Shown: positions 1 to 8,171, counted from the first letter of the stretch. The stretch is 22,272 bases of DNA from Acidithiobacillus sulfuriphilus (GCF_003721225.1 NZ_RIZI01000148.1:1-22272), one strand, 5' to 3'. Program-made: numbers and translations. Notes: generated from the letters alone by a model not told the origin.

Positions 1-113
1 TGGCCTGGGTGGACCTGGACAACCTGACCGCCCGCCAAACCCAAAACCGCCTCCTGGAACGCTTGAGCAGCCAGTGGCTGGATCATGTGCTGGCGCGAGG
101 CGCAGGGGAGTAA
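1..113 (+). CDS. 3' end of an unidentified gene (partial)
   Basis: An open frame starting at base 3 runs to TAA at 111-113 and encodes the last 36 residues of a protein, beginning AWVDLDNLTARQ and ending VLARGAGE. The segment is polar and probably helical (RLLERLSSQWLDHVL). It contains no motif that I recognise, so no function is assigned. The gene begins upstream of the window. It is followed directly by a hairpin that looks like its terminator, so it is probably not cotranscribed with the DsrE-family gene downstream. Confidence 0.55.
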   Translation, partial: AWVDLDNLTARQTQNRLLERLSSQWLDHVLARGAGE

Positions 114-119
114 GGGTTA

Positions 120-138
120 TCGGCCCAAAATGGGCCGA
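120..138 (+). terminator. Probable Rho-independent terminator hairpin
   Basis: TCGGCCCA and TGGGCCGA form a perfect 8-bp stem around an AAA loop, beginning seven bases after the TAA of the upstream gene. The following bases CATTATTCTCTTTT are T-rich but interrupted. Position and stem strength fit a terminator for the upstream gene. The imperfect T-tract is the weak point. Confidence 0.55.
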
Positions 139-228
139 CATTATTCTCTTTTGCGTAGCTTGGCAGCAACGGTGTGTGTCCGCGGGGCGGACCGCTATGG
201 GGAGTGCTTTGGCGAAAGAGAGGTGGCT

Positions 229-687
229 ATGAAAGGGGATGGAAAACGGCGGGTGGGGGTGGCGGTGTCCATGCTATTGGGGCTGGGGATTTTGCTGGGT
301 TCCGGGGCGGCGTGGAGCGCTACGGAGCCGGCCTGGGGCAGCGGGCCCTATCGGATGCTCTTTGAGGTGGACTCCGCACAACCGGCGGCCTGGAATATGA
401 CCCTTGGTGCGGTGGCCCATATCGTCAAACGGGTCGGCATTCCGCCTGCCCGCCTGGAGGTGCTGGCCTGGGGACCGGGTCTGCGGATGCTCTTGAAAGA
501 TGCCCCGGACGCCATGGAGGTTTCCATCCTGCAGATGCGCGGGGTACGCTTCGTAGCCTGCCAGACGTCCATGCACCGGCTGCATATCCGGCCCCGTCAG
601 TTGGCCCCCGGGGTCATGGTGGTGGCCGGCGGCATGGCGGAGCTGATGAAACGCCACAACGCGGGTTGGGCCGAGGTAAAAATGTAA
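229..687 (+). CDS. Exported DsrE-family protein
   Basis: This 152-residue protein has an N-terminal export signal: KRR at residues 6-8, a hydrophobic core at about 10-25, and a likely cleavage after the Ala of AWSA near residue 31. The rest resembles the DsrE/DsrF-like family (COG1416 type). The key block is ILQMRGVRFVACQTSM with Cys111, followed by the family-typical PGVMVVAGGMAELMKR stretch. Known relatives are small alpha/beta sulfur-relay or sulfur-oxidation-associated proteins in which this Cys may carry sulfur. Periplasmic versions are mostly uncharacterised. I chose the ATG at 229 because GAGAGG (218-223) lies five bases upstream and the signal peptide then begins directly. An in-frame ATG at 85 would overlap the previous gene and bury the signal. 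The gene is convergent with minE. The 60-base gap between them holds only a weak ACCG/CGGT stem followed by T5 near 715-732. Confidence 0.8.
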   Translation: MKGDGKRRVGVAVSMLLGLGILLGSGAAWSATEPAWGSGPYRMLFEVDSAQPAAWNMTLGAVAHIVKRVGIPPARLEVLAWGPGLRMLLKDAPDAMEVSILQMRGVRFVACQTSMHRLHIRPRQLAPGVMVVAGGMAELMKRHNAGWAEVKM

Positions 688-747
688 GGGTTTGGCAGCC
701 ATTCCCTCGGCGCTACCGGTCCTGCGGTTTTTGAGCAGCCCGCATCC

Positions 748-999
748 CTAGTGCTGATCAGGGAAGAGGATATTCAACTCCAGCACTTCATAATCGCCAC
801 GCCGCTCCATGGTCACCTTGATCTTGTCCTGATCAACGGGAATATATTTGCCGATGACGGCCAGGAGTTCTGCCTGGAGGGCGGGGAGGAAGTCCGGGGC
901 GTCGGCGGCCCGTTCGTGGGCGAGGATGAGCTGCAGCCGTTCCTTGGCCACGCTCGCGGTCTTTTTGCGGGTGCCGAGAAAATAATCCAGTAGCGACAT
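748..999 (-). CDS. minE: Cell division topological specificity factor MinE
   Basis: This 83-residue MinE stimulates the MinD ATPase and drives Min oscillation so that the FtsZ ring forms at midcell. Residues 1-10 (MSLLDYFLGT) are the membrane-targeting and early anti-MinCD segment. Residues 17-31, with KERLQLILAHER, are the MinD-binding helix/strand. The C-terminal part, with VIGKYIPVDQDKIKV and a hydrophobic final strand, is the topological specificity domain. Length is normal for the family. The ATG at 997-999 lies one base beyond the minD stop, and its ribosome site GGAGG (1005-1009) is inside the minD coding end, so the two are translationally coupled. It is the last gene of the long minus-strand unit. 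Confidence 0.95.
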   Translation of the reverse strand: MSLLDYFLGTRKKTASVAKERLQLILAHERAADAPDFLPALQAELLAVIGKYIPVDQDKIKVTMERRGDYEVLELNILFPDQH

Positions 1000-1000
1000 C

Positions 1001-1810
1001 TCAGCCTCCAAACAAGCGTTTGAAAAATCCCGTTCTTTCGGGTTGGGTAAAGCGTAGGGGGCGATCTTCGCCGAGAAAGCGGGCCACCACGTCTTCATAG
1101 GCCGCAGCGACATCGGTGCCCTTCATGTGGATGGCCGGAATGCCCTGGTTGGAGGCCTGCAGCACACTCTCGGACTCGGGGATCACGCCCAGGAGGGGGA
1201 TGCGCAGGAGTTCCTGGACGTCGTCGATGGAGAGCATTTCGCCTCCTTGCACCCGTTTTGGGGCGTAACGGGTCAGCAGGAGGTGCTCCTTGACGGGCTC
1301 CTGTCCCGCCTCGGCACGGCGCGAACGGGCGGCGATGATGCCGAGGATGCGGTCGGAGTCGCGTACCGAGGAGACTTCCGGGTTGGTCACGACGATGGCT
1401 TCATCGGCATGATACAGGGCCATCAGCGCACCGCGCTCGATACCCGCCGGCGAGTCGCAAACGATATAGTCGAAATCCTGCCGGAGTTCTTCCATGATGG
1501 CGGCCACGCCTTCCTGGGTGAGGGCGTCCTTGTCCCGGGTCTGGGAGGTGGGCAGAACATAGAGGTTTTCGCAATGTTTGTCTTTGATCAGGGCCTGCTG
1601 GAGGCGGGCTTCGCCATGGATGACGTTGACGACGTCATAAACCACGCGGCGTTCACAGCCGAGCACCAGATCGAGATTGCGCAGCCCTACGTCAAAATCG
1701 ATAACCACGGTGCGGTGCCCCCGTAGGGCCAAGCCGCTGGCGAAGGCGGCACTGGTGGTGGTCTTGCCGACGCCTCCCTTTCCGGATGTCACGACAACGA
1801 TTCTAGCCAA
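1001..1810 (-). CDS. minD: Septum site-determining ATPase MinD
   Basis: This 269-residue ParA/MinD-type ATPase recruits MinC to the membrane and is released by MinE. The deviant Walker A motif GKGGVGKTT is at 10-18, with signature Lys11. DFDVGLRNLD (switch region) is near residue 38 and the Walker B-like YIVCDSPAG near 115. The C-terminus TGFFKRLFGG is the amphipathic membrane-targeting helix. The start is TTG (1808-1810): the usual MinD N-terminus MARIVVVTSGKGG begins exactly there, with GAGAGG about 8-10 bases upstream. It sits between minC (12-base gap) and minE (1-base gap). Confidence 0.95.
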   Translation of the reverse strand: MARIVVVTSGKGGVGKTTTSAAFASGLALRGHRTVVIDFDVGLRNLDLVLGCERRVVYDVVNVIHGEARLQQALIKDKHCENLYVLPTSQTRDKDALTQEGVAAIMEELRQDFDYIVCDSPAGIERGALMALYHADEAIVVTNPEVSSVRDSDRILGIIAARSRRAEAGQEPVKEHLLLTRYAPKRVQGGEMLSIDDVQELLRIPLLGVIPESESVLQASNQGIPAIHMKGTDVAAAYEDVVARFLGEDRPLRFTQPERTGFFKRLFGG

Positions 1811-1822
1811 GGTGCTTTCCTC

Positions 1823-2581
1823 TCAAGTATTGCGACCGCCCAGCGGCGCGATGTGTAACTGTTCGTTGGTGGTGAAAACCTGACTCGCCTGGCCCCATTG
1901 TTCCAGATGGGGTTCGGGCATGCGATAGAGTCCGGCGATGGAAACCAGTTCGGCCTCCAGGGAGCTGCAAAAAATTCGCGCCGTCTCGTCACCCGACACC
2001 CCTGCCAGGGCCCTTCCCCGTAAGGGAGCATAAACGTGAATATGGCCATCCGCCAGGACCTCGGCCCCGGCGTTGACCACCCCGAGGCAGATGAGGTCGC
2101 CCCCGCGGGCGTAGACGCGCTGGCCGCTGCGGACGGGTTGGTCGATGAGCAGGGCCCCGCGCTGCTGGACTGCGCTCGCCGGGGCCGCTACGGGCTCGGC
2201 CGGGCGCTCCTGGCCGCGCAGGATGGGTAGATGGTGTTTGCCGGCGAGCTGCTGCTGCCCAGGGGCGGCATTGCGCACGCCTACGGGCAACAGTTGCGCG
2301 CCGCGGAGGACGGCGAGAATCTCTCCCAAGGCTAGGGATGCCTCGCCGGGAATGGCGGAGAGATCCAGCACGACGGGGGCGTTTTTCAACAAGGCAGCGG
2401 CAGCCGGATTGCGCTGTCGTTCTTCCTGGAGGCGCGTGGCCAGTTGCTGCGCATCGGGGCTTTCGAGGGTGAGGACGGAAAGGGTGAAGACCCCGCCCGA
2501 GAGGCGCAGGGCACCTGGCCGGGCTTCCTGGGCTGCGGCCGCCGTTCCGGGCATGGGGGGTGACTCTGTTGGCCTAGCCAT
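1823..2581 (-). CDS. minC: Septum site-determining protein MinC
   Basis: MinC (252 residues) is the FtsZ polymerisation inhibitor positioned by MinD. The N-terminal domain covers about residues 27-110 (LRLSGGVFTLSVLTLES, then PVVLDLSAI). A proline/alanine-rich linker (about 120-140) leads to the C-terminal beta-helix domain. That domain carries the conserved RSGQRVYARGGDL, GAEVLADGHIHVYAPLRGRALAG and ARIFCSSLEAELVSIAG stretches, which form the MinD-binding and dimer surfaces. The first ~25 residues are a low-complexity extension. An in-frame TGA at 2585-2587 rules out any start upstream of the ATG at 2579-2581. That ATG has no good Shine-Dalgarno sequence, because the space is occupied by a parS sequence and a 7-codon overlapping ORF. 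Translation may depend on coupling or reinitiation. Confidence 0.92.
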   Translation of the reverse strand: MARPTESPPMPGTAAAAQEARPGALRLSGGVFTLSVLTLESPDAQQLATRLQEERQRNPAAAALLKNAPVVLDLSAIPGEASLALGEILAVLRGAQLLPVGVRNAAPGQQQLAGKHHLPILRGQERPAEPVAAPASAVQQRGALLIDQPVRSGQRVYARGGDLICLGVVNAGAEVLADGHIHVYAPLRGRALAGVSGDETARIFCSSLEAELVSIAGLYRMPEPHLEQWGQASQVFTTNEQLHIAPLGGRNT

Positions 2582-2597
2582 GTTTCACGTGGAACAT
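2574..2597 (-). CDS. Possible 7-codon leader ORF overlapping the minC start
   Basis: On the minus strand, ATG (2595-2597) opens an ORF encoding MFHVKHG and ending at TAG (2574-2576). AAGGGG at 2606-2611 lies eight bases upstream, an ideal Shine-Dalgarno spacing, and overlaps the fdxA stop. The minC ATG (2579-2581) lies within this ORF in another frame, so ribosomes terminating at TAG would be in position to reinitiate at minC. The peptide is simply the translation of the parS sequence, so there may be no selection on it as a peptide. Confidence 0.35.
   Translation of the reverse strand: MFHVKHG
2581..2596. promoter_or_regulatory. parS: chromosomal ParB-binding site
   Basis: The plus strand reads TGTTTCACGTGGAACA. 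The minus strand reads TGTTCCACGTGAAACA, which matches the well-known parS consensus TGTTNCACGTGAAACA at every position. ParB binds such sites, spreads with CTP and organises the origin region for segregation. The first base of the site is the A of the minC start codon, so the site sits where the minC ribosome-binding site should be. A second parS-like site is found at 11055-11070. Confidence 0.85.
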
Positions 2598-2610
2598 CGG
2601 CGTTGCCCCT

Positions 2611-2934
2611 TCATTCGACGAGCAGCGGTCGTTTATTGGCCTTGCCATTCCACTCTTCGGCGTCGGGCAGGGCGGCCTTCTTGCGGAGGATGACGGGCCA
2701 CTCCCGACCGAGCCGGGCGTTGATGGCGATGAAGTCTTTTTGCCCTGTCGGCAACTCATCGTCGGCAAAAATGGCATCCGCCGGGCACTCGGGGACACAG
2801 GCGGCGCAATCGATGCATTCATCGGGGTCGATGACGAGGAAATTGGGCCCTTCGTGGAAACACTCCACCGGGCAGACCTCGGCACAGTCGGTATATTTGC
2901 ATTGGATACAGTTTTCGGTAACGACGTAAGTCAT
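2611..2934 (-). CDS. fdxA: Seven-iron ferredoxin FdxA (3Fe-4S/4Fe-4S)
   Basis: This 107-residue ferredoxin is a soluble low-potential electron carrier. The N-terminal [17 protein letters not shown] (Cys9, 17 and 21 among them) and [12 protein letters not shown] (about residues 40-51) provide ligands for one 3Fe-4S and one 4Fe-4S cluster, as in Azotobacter ferredoxin I. The extended C-terminal tail is typical of FdxA, and the length is exactly that of the family. I chose the ATG at 2932-2934 because it starts the canonical [12 protein letters not shown] sequence. An open frame extends further upstream only because it passes through topA. It lies 7 bases after topA and 29 bases before minC, an unusual place for a redox protein. 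Its electron partner cannot be read from the context. Confidence 0.93.
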   Translation of the reverse strand: MTYVVTENCIQCKYTDCAEVCPVECFHEGPNFLVIDPDECIDCAACVPECPADAIFADDELPTGQKDFIAINARLGREWPVILRKKAALPDAEEWNGKANKRPLLVE

Positions 2935-2941
2935 GGGCGCT

Positions 2942-5479
2942 TCAACTGCTGATGGCTTTGGGGGCGCGTTTGGCGGCGGCACCCGGGGTGGAGGGGCTGC
3001 TTTTCTTGGGTTTGGCCGCAGCCTTGGCTGGCTTGCTGGCCGCTTTTCCGGCGCTTGCTGCCGGCTTTTTTGCCGTGGGGGCTTTTTTCGCGGCGCTGAC
3101 TTTTTTGCTTGGCGCCTTTTTGGCGGGTGCGGACTTGGCCGGTCGCGGGGCACGTTTTTCCTTCGGCTCCGGGGGGACATAGCCGACCAGGAGGCCGGCG
3201 ATCTCGGCATCGCTGGCCCCTTCGGGAAAATGGAAGGCGCACTCGCCCTGGGGGCAAACCAGTTCTTCGCCGCGCCGCTGCGTGCTTTTCTGGACCAGGA
3301 TGGGCCAGGCACAGCGGGGGCAGGGGCGCGCTACGGGTGGGCCCCAGACGGCATAGCTGCACTGGGGATAGGTGCTGCAGGAGTAGAACACCTTGCCATA
3401 GCGGCTGCGTTTTTCCACCAGTTCGCCTTGTCCGCAGGCCGGGCAGGTAACGCCGGTGGATTTCGCCTTGTTGAGGGGTTCGATGTAGCGACACTCGGGA
3501 TAGCCGCTGCAGGAAATGAAACGCCCATAGCGTCCCGTCTTGTAAATGAGGGGCTTGCCGCACTCGGGGCAGTCGCGGCCGACGGCTTCGGCTTCCTCCC
3601 GCGGTCCCTCCAGGGGGCGGGTGTAATTGCATTCGGGATAGCCGGAGCAGGCCACAAAGCGGCCATGACGGCCCAGACGTACCAGCAGGGGGCGCCCGCA
3701 TTGCGGGCAGCTTTCGTCGAGGGCCTCGCTGGTGGCCTCGGCCCGGCTGACGTTGGCCTTTTCCCCCAGCAGCGCATGGAATGGTCCCCAGAAGGCCTTG
3801 AGCACCGGCTGCCAGGTCTTCTCGCCGCGGGAAATGGCGTCCAGGTCGTCTTCCATGGCGGCCGTAAAGCCGTAATTGACGTAGTGCTCGAAGTGGTTGA
3901 CGAGAAAACGGCCCACCACCCGGCCGAGGTCCGTGGGATGAAAGCGGCGCTGTTCGAGGGCCACGTATTCACGATTCTGCAGGGTCTGGATGATGCTGGC
4001 ATAGGTGGAGGGCCGGCCGATGCCATGGGCCTCCAGGGACTTGACCAGGGTGGCCTCGCTATAACGCGGCGGCGGCTCGGTGAAATGTTGATCGGTGTCG
4101 ATGCCGAGGACTTCCGGCGTATCCCCCACCGCCAGGGGCGGCAGGAGGCGGTTACCCTCGTCCTCTTCATTGTCGTCCCGGCCTTCCTGATAGATGGCCA
4201 GGAAGCCGGGAAAGGTGACCGTCGAGCCGTTGGCGCGCAGGGTCCAATGGCTGCCGCAACCGAGGTCGACGGCGACGAGGTCCAGGCGCGCAGCGGCCAT
4301 TTGCGAGGCGACGCTGCGTTTCCAAATGAGATCATAGAGACGCCAGAGATCGCGCTCCAGCCGGCCCTGAAGGGCCTCCGGGGTGCGCGTGATGTCCGTG
4401 GGCCGGATGGCCTCGTGGGCCTCCTGGGCATTTTTGGTCTTGGTCTTGTAGCGCCGCGGGGCATTGGGCAGGAAGGCCTCGCCATAATGCCCATCAATGA
4501 ACTGGCGCATGCTGGCCAGCGCCTCTTCGGCGAGATTGACGGCGTCGGTGCGCATGTAGGTGATCAGGCCGGCGGTCTCATCACCGAGGGCGACGCCCTC
4601 ATAAAGCTGTTGGGCGACCCGCATGGTGCGGCTGGCGGAGAAGCCGAGCTTGCGCGACGCCTCCTGTTGCAGGGTGGAAGTGGTGAAGGGGGCGGCGGGC
4701 TGGCGTAGCCGGCTCTTGCGCTCCACCTCCAGGACCTGCAACGGCTGGCGGGAAAGATCACCGGCCATTTCCGTGCGGATGGCCGTGGCGTTTTCTTCGT
4801 TGGGGATGTCGAAGGTGTCGAGCTTCCGGCCTTGCCAGTGGGTGAGACGGCCCGCGAATTCGCTGTCGGCATGGCGCAGGCGGGCGGCAATGGTCCAGTA
4901 TTCCTGGGTAACGAAGGCCTCGATCTCGTCTTCCCGTTCGCAGATCAGACGCAGCGCCGCGCTCTGCACGCGGCCGGCAGACAGGCCCGGGCGGACCTTG
5001 CGCCAGAGCAGCGGCGAGAGGTTGAAGCCCACGAGATAGTCCAGGGCGCGGCGCGCCTGCTGGGCGTTGACCAGGTCCATGGCGATTGCCCGCGGATGGG
5101 CGATGGCGTCCTGCACCGCTTTTTTGGTGATTTCGTGAAAGACCACCCGTTCTGCGGGTTTCTGGCCCATGAGCCCACGTTCCTTGAGCAGTTCCAGCAG
5201 GTGCCAGGAAATGGCCTCGCCTTCGCGATCCGGATCGGTGGCCAGCCAGAGTTTGTCGGCGCCTTTGAGGGCCTTGACGATGGCCTCCACATGACGCTCG
5301 TTGCGCTCGATGGGCACATAACGCATGGCAAAGTCGTGTTCCGGGTCGACGGCGCCCTCCTTGGGGAGGAGGTCGCGCACGTGACCGTAGGAGGCCAAGA
5401 CCTGGAAATCTTCCCCCAGATATTTCTGGATGGTCTTGGCCTTGGCCGGGGATTCGACGATGACGAGTTGGCGGGGCAT
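2942..5479 (-). CDS. topA: DNA topoisomerase I (type IA)
   Basis: This 845-residue enzyme relaxes negative supercoils. The Toprim domain is at about 1-140, with Glu9 and the metal-binding DPDRE at 82-86. The catalytic tyrosine is Tyr308 in GLITYMRTD. Four C-terminal zinc-finger-like repeats follow from about residue 590: CPQCGRP...CSGYPEC, CPECGKP...CSGYPEC, CPACGQG...CSTYPQC, and a more divergent CPRCAWP...CPQGEC. The last ~70 residues are an unusual Lys/Ala/Pro-rich tail of repeated AKKAP- and AKPAK-like units, resembling histone H1 tails. The ATG at 5477-5479 begins the standard [17 protein letters not shown] sequence. It is followed 7 bases later by fdxA and preceded 8 bases earlier by smg. 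Confidence 0.96.
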   Translation of the reverse strand: MPRQLVIVESPAKAKTIQKYLGEDFQVLASYGHVRDLLPKEGAVDPEHDFAMRYVPIERNERHVEAIVKALKGADKLWLATDPDREGEAISWHLLELLKERGLMGQKPAERVVFHEITKKAVQDAIAHPRAIAMDLVNAQQARRALDYLVGFNLSPLLWRKVRPGLSAGRVQSAALRLICEREDEIEAFVTQEYWTIAARLRHADSEFAGRLTHWQGRKLDTFDIPNEENATAIRTEMAGDLSRQPLQVLEVERKSRLRQPAAPFTTSTLQQEASRKLGFSASRTMRVAQQLYEGVALGDETAGLITYMRTDAVNLAEEALASMRQFIDGHYGEAFLPNAPRRYKTKTKNAQEAHEAIRPTDITRTPEALQGRLERDLWRLYDLIWKRSVASQMAAARLDLVAVDLGCGSHWTLRANGSTVTFPGFLAIYQEGRDDNEEDEGNRLLPPLAVGDTPEVLGIDTDQHFTEPPPRYSEATLVKSLEAHGIGRPSTYASIIQTLQNREYVALEQRRFHPTDLGRVVGRFLVNHFEHYVNYGFTAAMEDDLDAISRGEKTWQPVLKAFWGPFHALLGEKANVSRAEATSEALDESCPQCGRPLLVRLGRHGRFVACSGYPECNYTRPLEGPREEAEAVGRDCPECGKPLIYKTGRYGRFISCSGYPECRYIEPLNKAKSTGVTCPACGQGELVEKRSRYGKVFYSCSTYPQCSYAVWGPPVARPCPRCAWPILVQKSTQRRGEELVCPQGECAFHFPEGASDAEIAGLLVGYVPPEPKEKRAPRPAKSAPAKKAPSKKVSAAKKAPTAKKPAASAGKAASKPAKAAAKPKKSSPSTPGAAAKRAPKAISS

Positions 5480-5487
5480 GGGCTGCT

Positions 5488-5925
5488 TTAGTGCAAGAGT
5501 CGCTGGCCGTCGTTACCGAGCAGGGCGTCCACCCAGAGGGCTTCGGGTCCGGATTCGTTGGCGAGCACCATGAAGGTGATCCAGTCCAGGGTAGGGAGGT
5601 CGGTGTCTTCCAGGTCGAGGGCGAGGAGGCGGTCGATGATCCGTTCCCGGACGGCGGGAGTAATGACGCCGAGCCGCTCCAGTTCGTGGAGGCGTCCGCG
5701 GCTGCCTACGGACAGGCGTTGCAATTCCAGCGGGTGATAGGCGCGCAGGGCCGGACGGTTGGCCGGATCCTGATCGTCTCCGGCAAAGCCCGCCATCCAG
5801 TCCAGCGCCCGTTGAATGTCGTCATCGGGAAAGCCGACGGCACGGAGGTGGCGCTCCAGGGATTCGTCATCTTCGTCATCGAGATGATCCAGGAGGTAGG
5901 TAATGATATCGAGCACGTCTTCCAT
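5488..5925 (-). CDS. smg: Smg family protein (DUF494)
   Basis: This 145-residue acidic, mostly helical protein of the Smg/DUF494 family has the typical N-terminus MEDVLDIITYLLDHL and a D/E-rich stretch right after it. The central RGRLHELERLGVITPAVRERIIDRLLAL segment is also family-typical. Its molecular function is unknown. The gene is conserved next to dprA (smf) and topA in many gamma- and beta-proteobacteria, as here (9 bases after dprA, 8 before topA). Predicted cytoplasmic, with no signal or membrane segment. Confidence 0.9.
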   Translation of the reverse strand: MEDVLDIITYLLDHLDDEDDESLERHLRAVGFPDDDIQRALDWMAGFAGDDQDPANRPALRAYHPLELQRLSVGSRGRLHELERLGVITPAVRERIIDRLLALDLEDTDLPTLDWITFMVLANESGPEALWVDALLGNDGQRLLH

Positions 5926-5934
5926 GCCAGGGCC

Positions 5935-7029
5935 TTATGGGGCGGAGGGGAGGCGACAAAAGAAACCGCCCGGACTGGCGGCAATGCGACCTTGTAATTC
6001 CATGGCTAAAAGAATGGCCGAAAGCTCCGCCAGCGTCAATCCGGCGCGGGCGGCTATTTGCTCGGGCGCGCTGGGCGCGTAGTCCATGGCCTCCCAGACG
6101 GCTTGTTCGCGCGGGTCTTCGGGTTGCCAGGGAGCGCCGTCCAGGGGGGCGATCCCGGGCGCTACGCCAGGAAGTGGCCCCAGCTCTTCGAGGATGTCCA
6201 TGGCGCTCTCCACCAGTTTGGCCCCTTCGCGGATGAGGCGATGGGGCCCCCGGGACAGGGGGGAGTGGATGGACCCGGGAATGGCGAAGACTTCGCGTCC
6301 CTGTTCCGCGGCCAATCGTGCGGTAATCAGCGAGCCGCTGGCCTCCCCCGCCTCCACCACCAGGACGCCCAGGCATAGGCCGCTGATGATGCGGTTGCGG
6401 CGCGGGAAAAGTCCTGCCCGGGAACCCGTGCCCGGGGGCTGTTCGCTGATGAGCAGGCCGTGCTTAGCCATTTCACGGGCTAGGCCGAGATTGCTGCGCG
6501 GGTAGATGCGGTCCGGGCCGGTGCCCATGACGCCGATGGTACCGCTGCTCAAGGCGCCGCGATGGGCAGCGGCATCGATGCCCGCCGCCAGGCCGCTGAC
6601 GATGACCAAGCCCGTGCCGGCCAGGGTCTTGGCAAAGGCCTCGGCGGTTATGGCACCCCCGGGGCTGGGGCTGCGGCTGCCGACGATGGCGAGCATGGCC
6701 TGACCCAGAAGATCGCGCCGGCCGCGCAGGTAGAGGAGCATGGGTGGGTCCGGAATGTGCCGCAATAAGGCTGGATAGTCATGATCGGTCCAGCGACAAA
6801 GCTGATTATCCGTGCCTTGCAGCCAGTGCCGATCCGCTGCGACGAGGAGATCGGCGGGGTCTTTTTGCAAGGCGCTGACCTGCGCCGGACGCAGACCCAG
6901 GTCGCGGAGTGCGGGGGCCCCGGCCTGGAAGATGGCGGAAGCATCCCCGAAGCGGTCCAGCAGGGCCCTCTGGGTGCGCGAGCCGATGCCCGGGATACGG
7001 TGGAGAGCGAGCCAGTCCTGCTCGTTCAC
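5935..7029 (-). CDS. dprA: DNA processing protein DprA (Smf)
   Basis: DprA (364 residues) loads RecA on incoming single-stranded DNA during natural transformation. An N-terminal helix-hairpin-helix-like region (LHRIPGIGSRTQRALLDRFG, about 9-28) precedes the Rossmann-fold core. Core motifs include AIVGSRSPSPGG (114-125), SGLAAGIDAAAH (145-156), PRRNRIISGL and GSLITARLAAEQGREVFAIPG. The C-terminal ~60 residues resemble the winged-helix DML1-like domain. The start is GTG (7027-7029), which begins MNEQDWLALHRIPGIG and overlaps the stop of the LysM gene in GTGA. A full set of core motifs suggests a working protein. In an integron-bearing strain, DNA uptake would be a plausible cassette source, but no other competence genes are in the window. 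Confidence 0.94.
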   Translation of the reverse strand: MNEQDWLALHRIPGIGSRTQRALLDRFGDASAIFQAGAPALRDLGLRPAQVSALQKDPADLLVAADRHWLQGTDNQLCRWTDHDYPALLRHIPDPPMLLYLRGRRDLLGQAMLAIVGSRSPSPGGAITAEAFAKTLAGTGLVIVSGLAAGIDAAAHRGALSSGTIGVMGTGPDRIYPRSNLGLAREMAKHGLLISEQPPGTGSRAGLFPRRNRIISGLCLGVLVVEAGEASGSLITARLAAEQGREVFAIPGSIHSPLSRGPHRLIREGAKLVESAMDILEELGPLPGVAPGIAPLDGAPWQPEDPREQAVWEAMDYAPSAPEQIAARAGLTLAELSAILLAMELQGRIAASPGGFFCRLPSAP

Positions 7030-8081
7030 CCGGCGCCTGGTCCTCCCGCCGGGCTTGGGGCCGTAGCGGATGGTGGATTGCGGAGCTGGTCGCCGATGGC
7101 AATACCCCGTTGCGCGCTGGTGATGACGGCGTAGGAAACCTGAGCAAAGACCCGGAAGACCATCGCCGTGCCGATCCCTTCGGGGGGAAGGGCAAAGGCT
7201 TTGCCGGTGACGGCGTTGGGCGTGGCCGGGAGGGGGGCGGTTACCTGCAGAACATTGCCCGGCTCCAGTCCCGCATCCCGGCCCTGATCAAGTATGACTA
7301 CTTGACCGGTCATCAACTCCGGAGCCCCGCTTATGGCAGCAATGATGCTGGCGCTGACGGGCCGCCGGGGGGTGCTGGGGAAATAGTGGGGGATATTTCC
7401 CTTCGCCAGGACGACGAGGCGGTCGCCCAGGCTGATCTCGCGCTTGGCCACGGTGATTTCCACTTCTCCGGCGGGCCCGTTGCGGCGCAGGACCGCCTCA
7501 CCGATATCGTTTAAGGCGTAACCCAGGGGCCGTTGCACCCCGGGGCGGCGCAGTTCGGGGCCGAGGGAGATGATGCTATAGCGGGTGCCGACGGGGGCAC
7601 CTTCCAGGCCGCGGGCAAAGAGGTGGTCCCCGACGGAGAAGATCGTTTGCTGACTGCGGGCCGCGGCGAGGTAAGGCAGCGCCTCATAGGCGTGTTTGCT
7701 GCCGATCACCCCGGGATTGCCGAGAAAAGGCATGATCTCCCCGGTGGCGATGGTGGGCAAGGGCGCCACCCCCATCCGCGGATGCAGGGTGACGACGCTG
7801 AACTGCAGTTGACCCTGGGCATTGCGTTCCAGGAGGATGCGATCTCCCGGATAGATGAGGTTGGGGTTATGGATTTTCGGGTTCCGGTGCCAGATCTCCG
7901 GCCATTCCCAGGGGTTTTTCAGGAAGCGGCCGGCAATGCCCCAGAGCGTGTCGCCGGGTTTCACGACGTAACTCTGCACCATCTGGATCCCGCTGGCGGC
8001 CGGAGCTGCCAGGGCGGGCAGGGTGTCGAGGCCGAGGATGCCTGCGCACAGGGCAAGATACAGCCAGGGTTTCGCTTTCAT
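7026..8081 (-). CDS. Exported LysM-domain protein
   Basis: A signal peptide (MKAKPWLYLALCAGILGLDTLPALA) is followed by one LysM domain at about residues 37-86 (SYVVKPGDTLWGIAGRFLKNPWEWPEIW, then NLIYPGDRILL). LysM binds peptidoglycan glycan. The remaining ~260 residues form a long conserved periplasmic region of unknown role, with IFSVGDHLFARGL and ISLGDRLVVLAKG. Proteins of this architecture are conserved directly upstream of dprA in proteobacteria, including pseudomonads. Two adjacent starts exist: GTG at 8082-8084 and ATG at 8079-8081, with a GGAG about 7-10 bases upstream. I chose the ATG. It is the first gene of the minus-strand unit. Confidence 0.88.
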   Translation of the reverse strand: MKAKPWLYLALCAGILGLDTLPALAAPAASGIQMVQSYVVKPGDTLWGIAGRFLKNPWEWPEIWHRNPKIHNPNLIYPGDRILLERNAQGQLQFSVVTLHPRMGVAPLPTIATGEIMPFLGNPGVIGSKHAYEALPYLAAARSQQTIFSVGDHLFARGLEGAPVGTRYSIISLGPELRRPGVQRPLGYALNDIGEAVLRRNGPAGEVEITVAKREISLGDRLVVLAKGNIPHYFPSTPRRPVSASIIAAISGAPELMTGQVVILDQGRDAGLEPGNVLQVTAPLPATPNAVTGKAFALPPEGIGTAMVFRVFAQVSYAVITSAQRGIAIGDQLRNPPSATAPSPAGGPGAG

Positions 8082-8171
8082 CACGTCTTTCTCCGCTGGG
8101 CTTCCGCGTCGGGTAGTATTAGTTCAAGATAGAATTTTTGCCGAACCTAATATTGTGTATGTGAGAGCGCT
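8082..8171. promoter_or_regulatory. Divergent promoter region between the LysM gene and def
   Basis: This 90-base gap separates an eight-gene minus-strand unit from a six-gene plus-strand unit, so promoters for both probably lie here. It is markedly AT-richer than its surroundings. On the plus strand TAGAAT (8130-8135) and TAATAT (8148-8153) are candidate -10 boxes, but neither has a convincing -35 at the right spacing. On the minus strand a TTCGGC/TAATAC pair (18-base spacer) is possible. I cannot assign exact promoters. Confidence 0.5.

Noticed and set aside
2933..4708. Long plus-strand open frame (591 codons) opposite topA
   Set aside because: Shadow of a high-GC gene; no recognisable domains, Gly/Ala-rich, and topA on the other strand has every family motif.
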